Below, one piece after another: positions 6,215 to 6,281 of a stretch of 6,281 nucleotides of DNA. Source of the stretch: Flavobacteriales bacterium (GTDB lineage Bacteria; Bacteroidota; Bacteroidia; Flavobacteriales_E; Vicingaceae); the NCBI GenBank assembly GCA_002402165.1, contig NVVI01000033.1, forward strand, positions 27,884 through 34,164, read 5' to 3'. The notes under the pieces were generated by a model that saw only the letters and a program-made list of their open reading frames with translations, ran no database searches and was not told where the DNA came from. How positions within the stretch are numbered: position 1 is the first letter of the stretch; each line of letters starts with the position of its first letter. The translations under genes were made by a program, and so were the position numbers.

Positions 6215-6246
6215 CAAATATCGGAAAGCTAGCTTTCCGATATTTG
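6215..6246. repeat. Perfect 32-bp palindrome, candidate terminator or operator
   Basis: The arm CAAATATCGGAAAGCT is followed immediately by its exact reverse complement, giving 16 bp per side with no spacer. As RNA it would form a 14-bp stem with a CUAG tetraloop. It lies 49 bases upstream of the OsmC ATG. An eight-base A-run (6247-6254) follows on the plus strand. It could end a minus-strand gene lying beyond the right edge, or serve as a regulator site for the OsmC gene. On the minus strand the stem is followed by TTATCTG, not a long T-tract, so the terminator reading is not clean. Confidence 0.6.
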
Positions 6247-6281
6247 AAAAAAAATCTGATGCCGATGAATTACCAACAATT

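Noticed and set aside
6259..6281. Possible start of a plus-strand gene (ATG CCG ATG AAT TAC CAA CAA)
   Set aside because: Only seven codons are visible before the edge. The minus strand also has open frames here, one ending with TAG inside the palindrome, so direction cannot be decided.

Overview
The window is AT-rich, compact chromosomal DNA from a member of the Bacteroidota, most likely a flavobacterium-like organism. Three things point there. Two upstream regions carry perfect matches to the Bacteroidota -7 promoter element TAnnTTTG. Shine-Dalgarno sites are essentially absent. The gene set also fits: a YtxJ-type bacilliredoxin, a small cysteine lipoprotein, an Omp85-type outer-membrane protein and an MsbA-like exporter. 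I see no insertion sequence, phage gene, CRISPR array, tRNA or rRNA. No stretch longer than about 130 bases lacks a gene.

Left part, minus strand, two transcription units. The upstream unit (about 5146 down to 2668) is a family-1 uracil-DNA glycosylase (ung) followed after 28 bases by a short Omp85/BamA-TamA-like outer-membrane protein. It ends in a hairpin that overlaps the Omp85 stop codon. The next unit (2545 to the left edge) starts just behind its own -7 box. It encodes a 2-oxoglutarate/Fe(II) oxygenase and then, two bases after that stop codon, an ABC exporter of the MsbA/MdlB type. The exporter runs off the left edge just after its H-loop. The tight coupling suggests the oxygenase works with the exporter, perhaps on a lipid or glycan, but the substrate cannot be read from sequence.

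Right part, thiol/redox genes. On the plus strand a 43-residue predicted lipoprotein (5296-5427) is followed, in the same reading frame and after one sense codon, by a YtxJ/BrxC-like monothiol bacilliredoxin (5431-5778) that must start at TTG. Facing it on the minus strand is an OsmC-family peroxidase-like protein (6165-5761), whose 3' end overlaps that of ytxJ by 18 bases. The lipoprotein and ung diverge from a 128-base region where candidate promoters for the two strands interleave. At the right edge is a perfect 32-base palindrome that may be a terminator or an operator.

Most of the window is ordinary housekeeping and envelope content, and I find no clearly new defence or mobile system. 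The best leads are the same-frame lipoprotein/bacilliredoxin junction, the extra residues beside the catalytic motif of the uracil-DNA glycosylase, the oxygenase-exporter pair, and the palindrome. Non-ATG starts are common: GTG for the ABC exporter and obligatory TTG for both the Omp85 protein and YtxJ.
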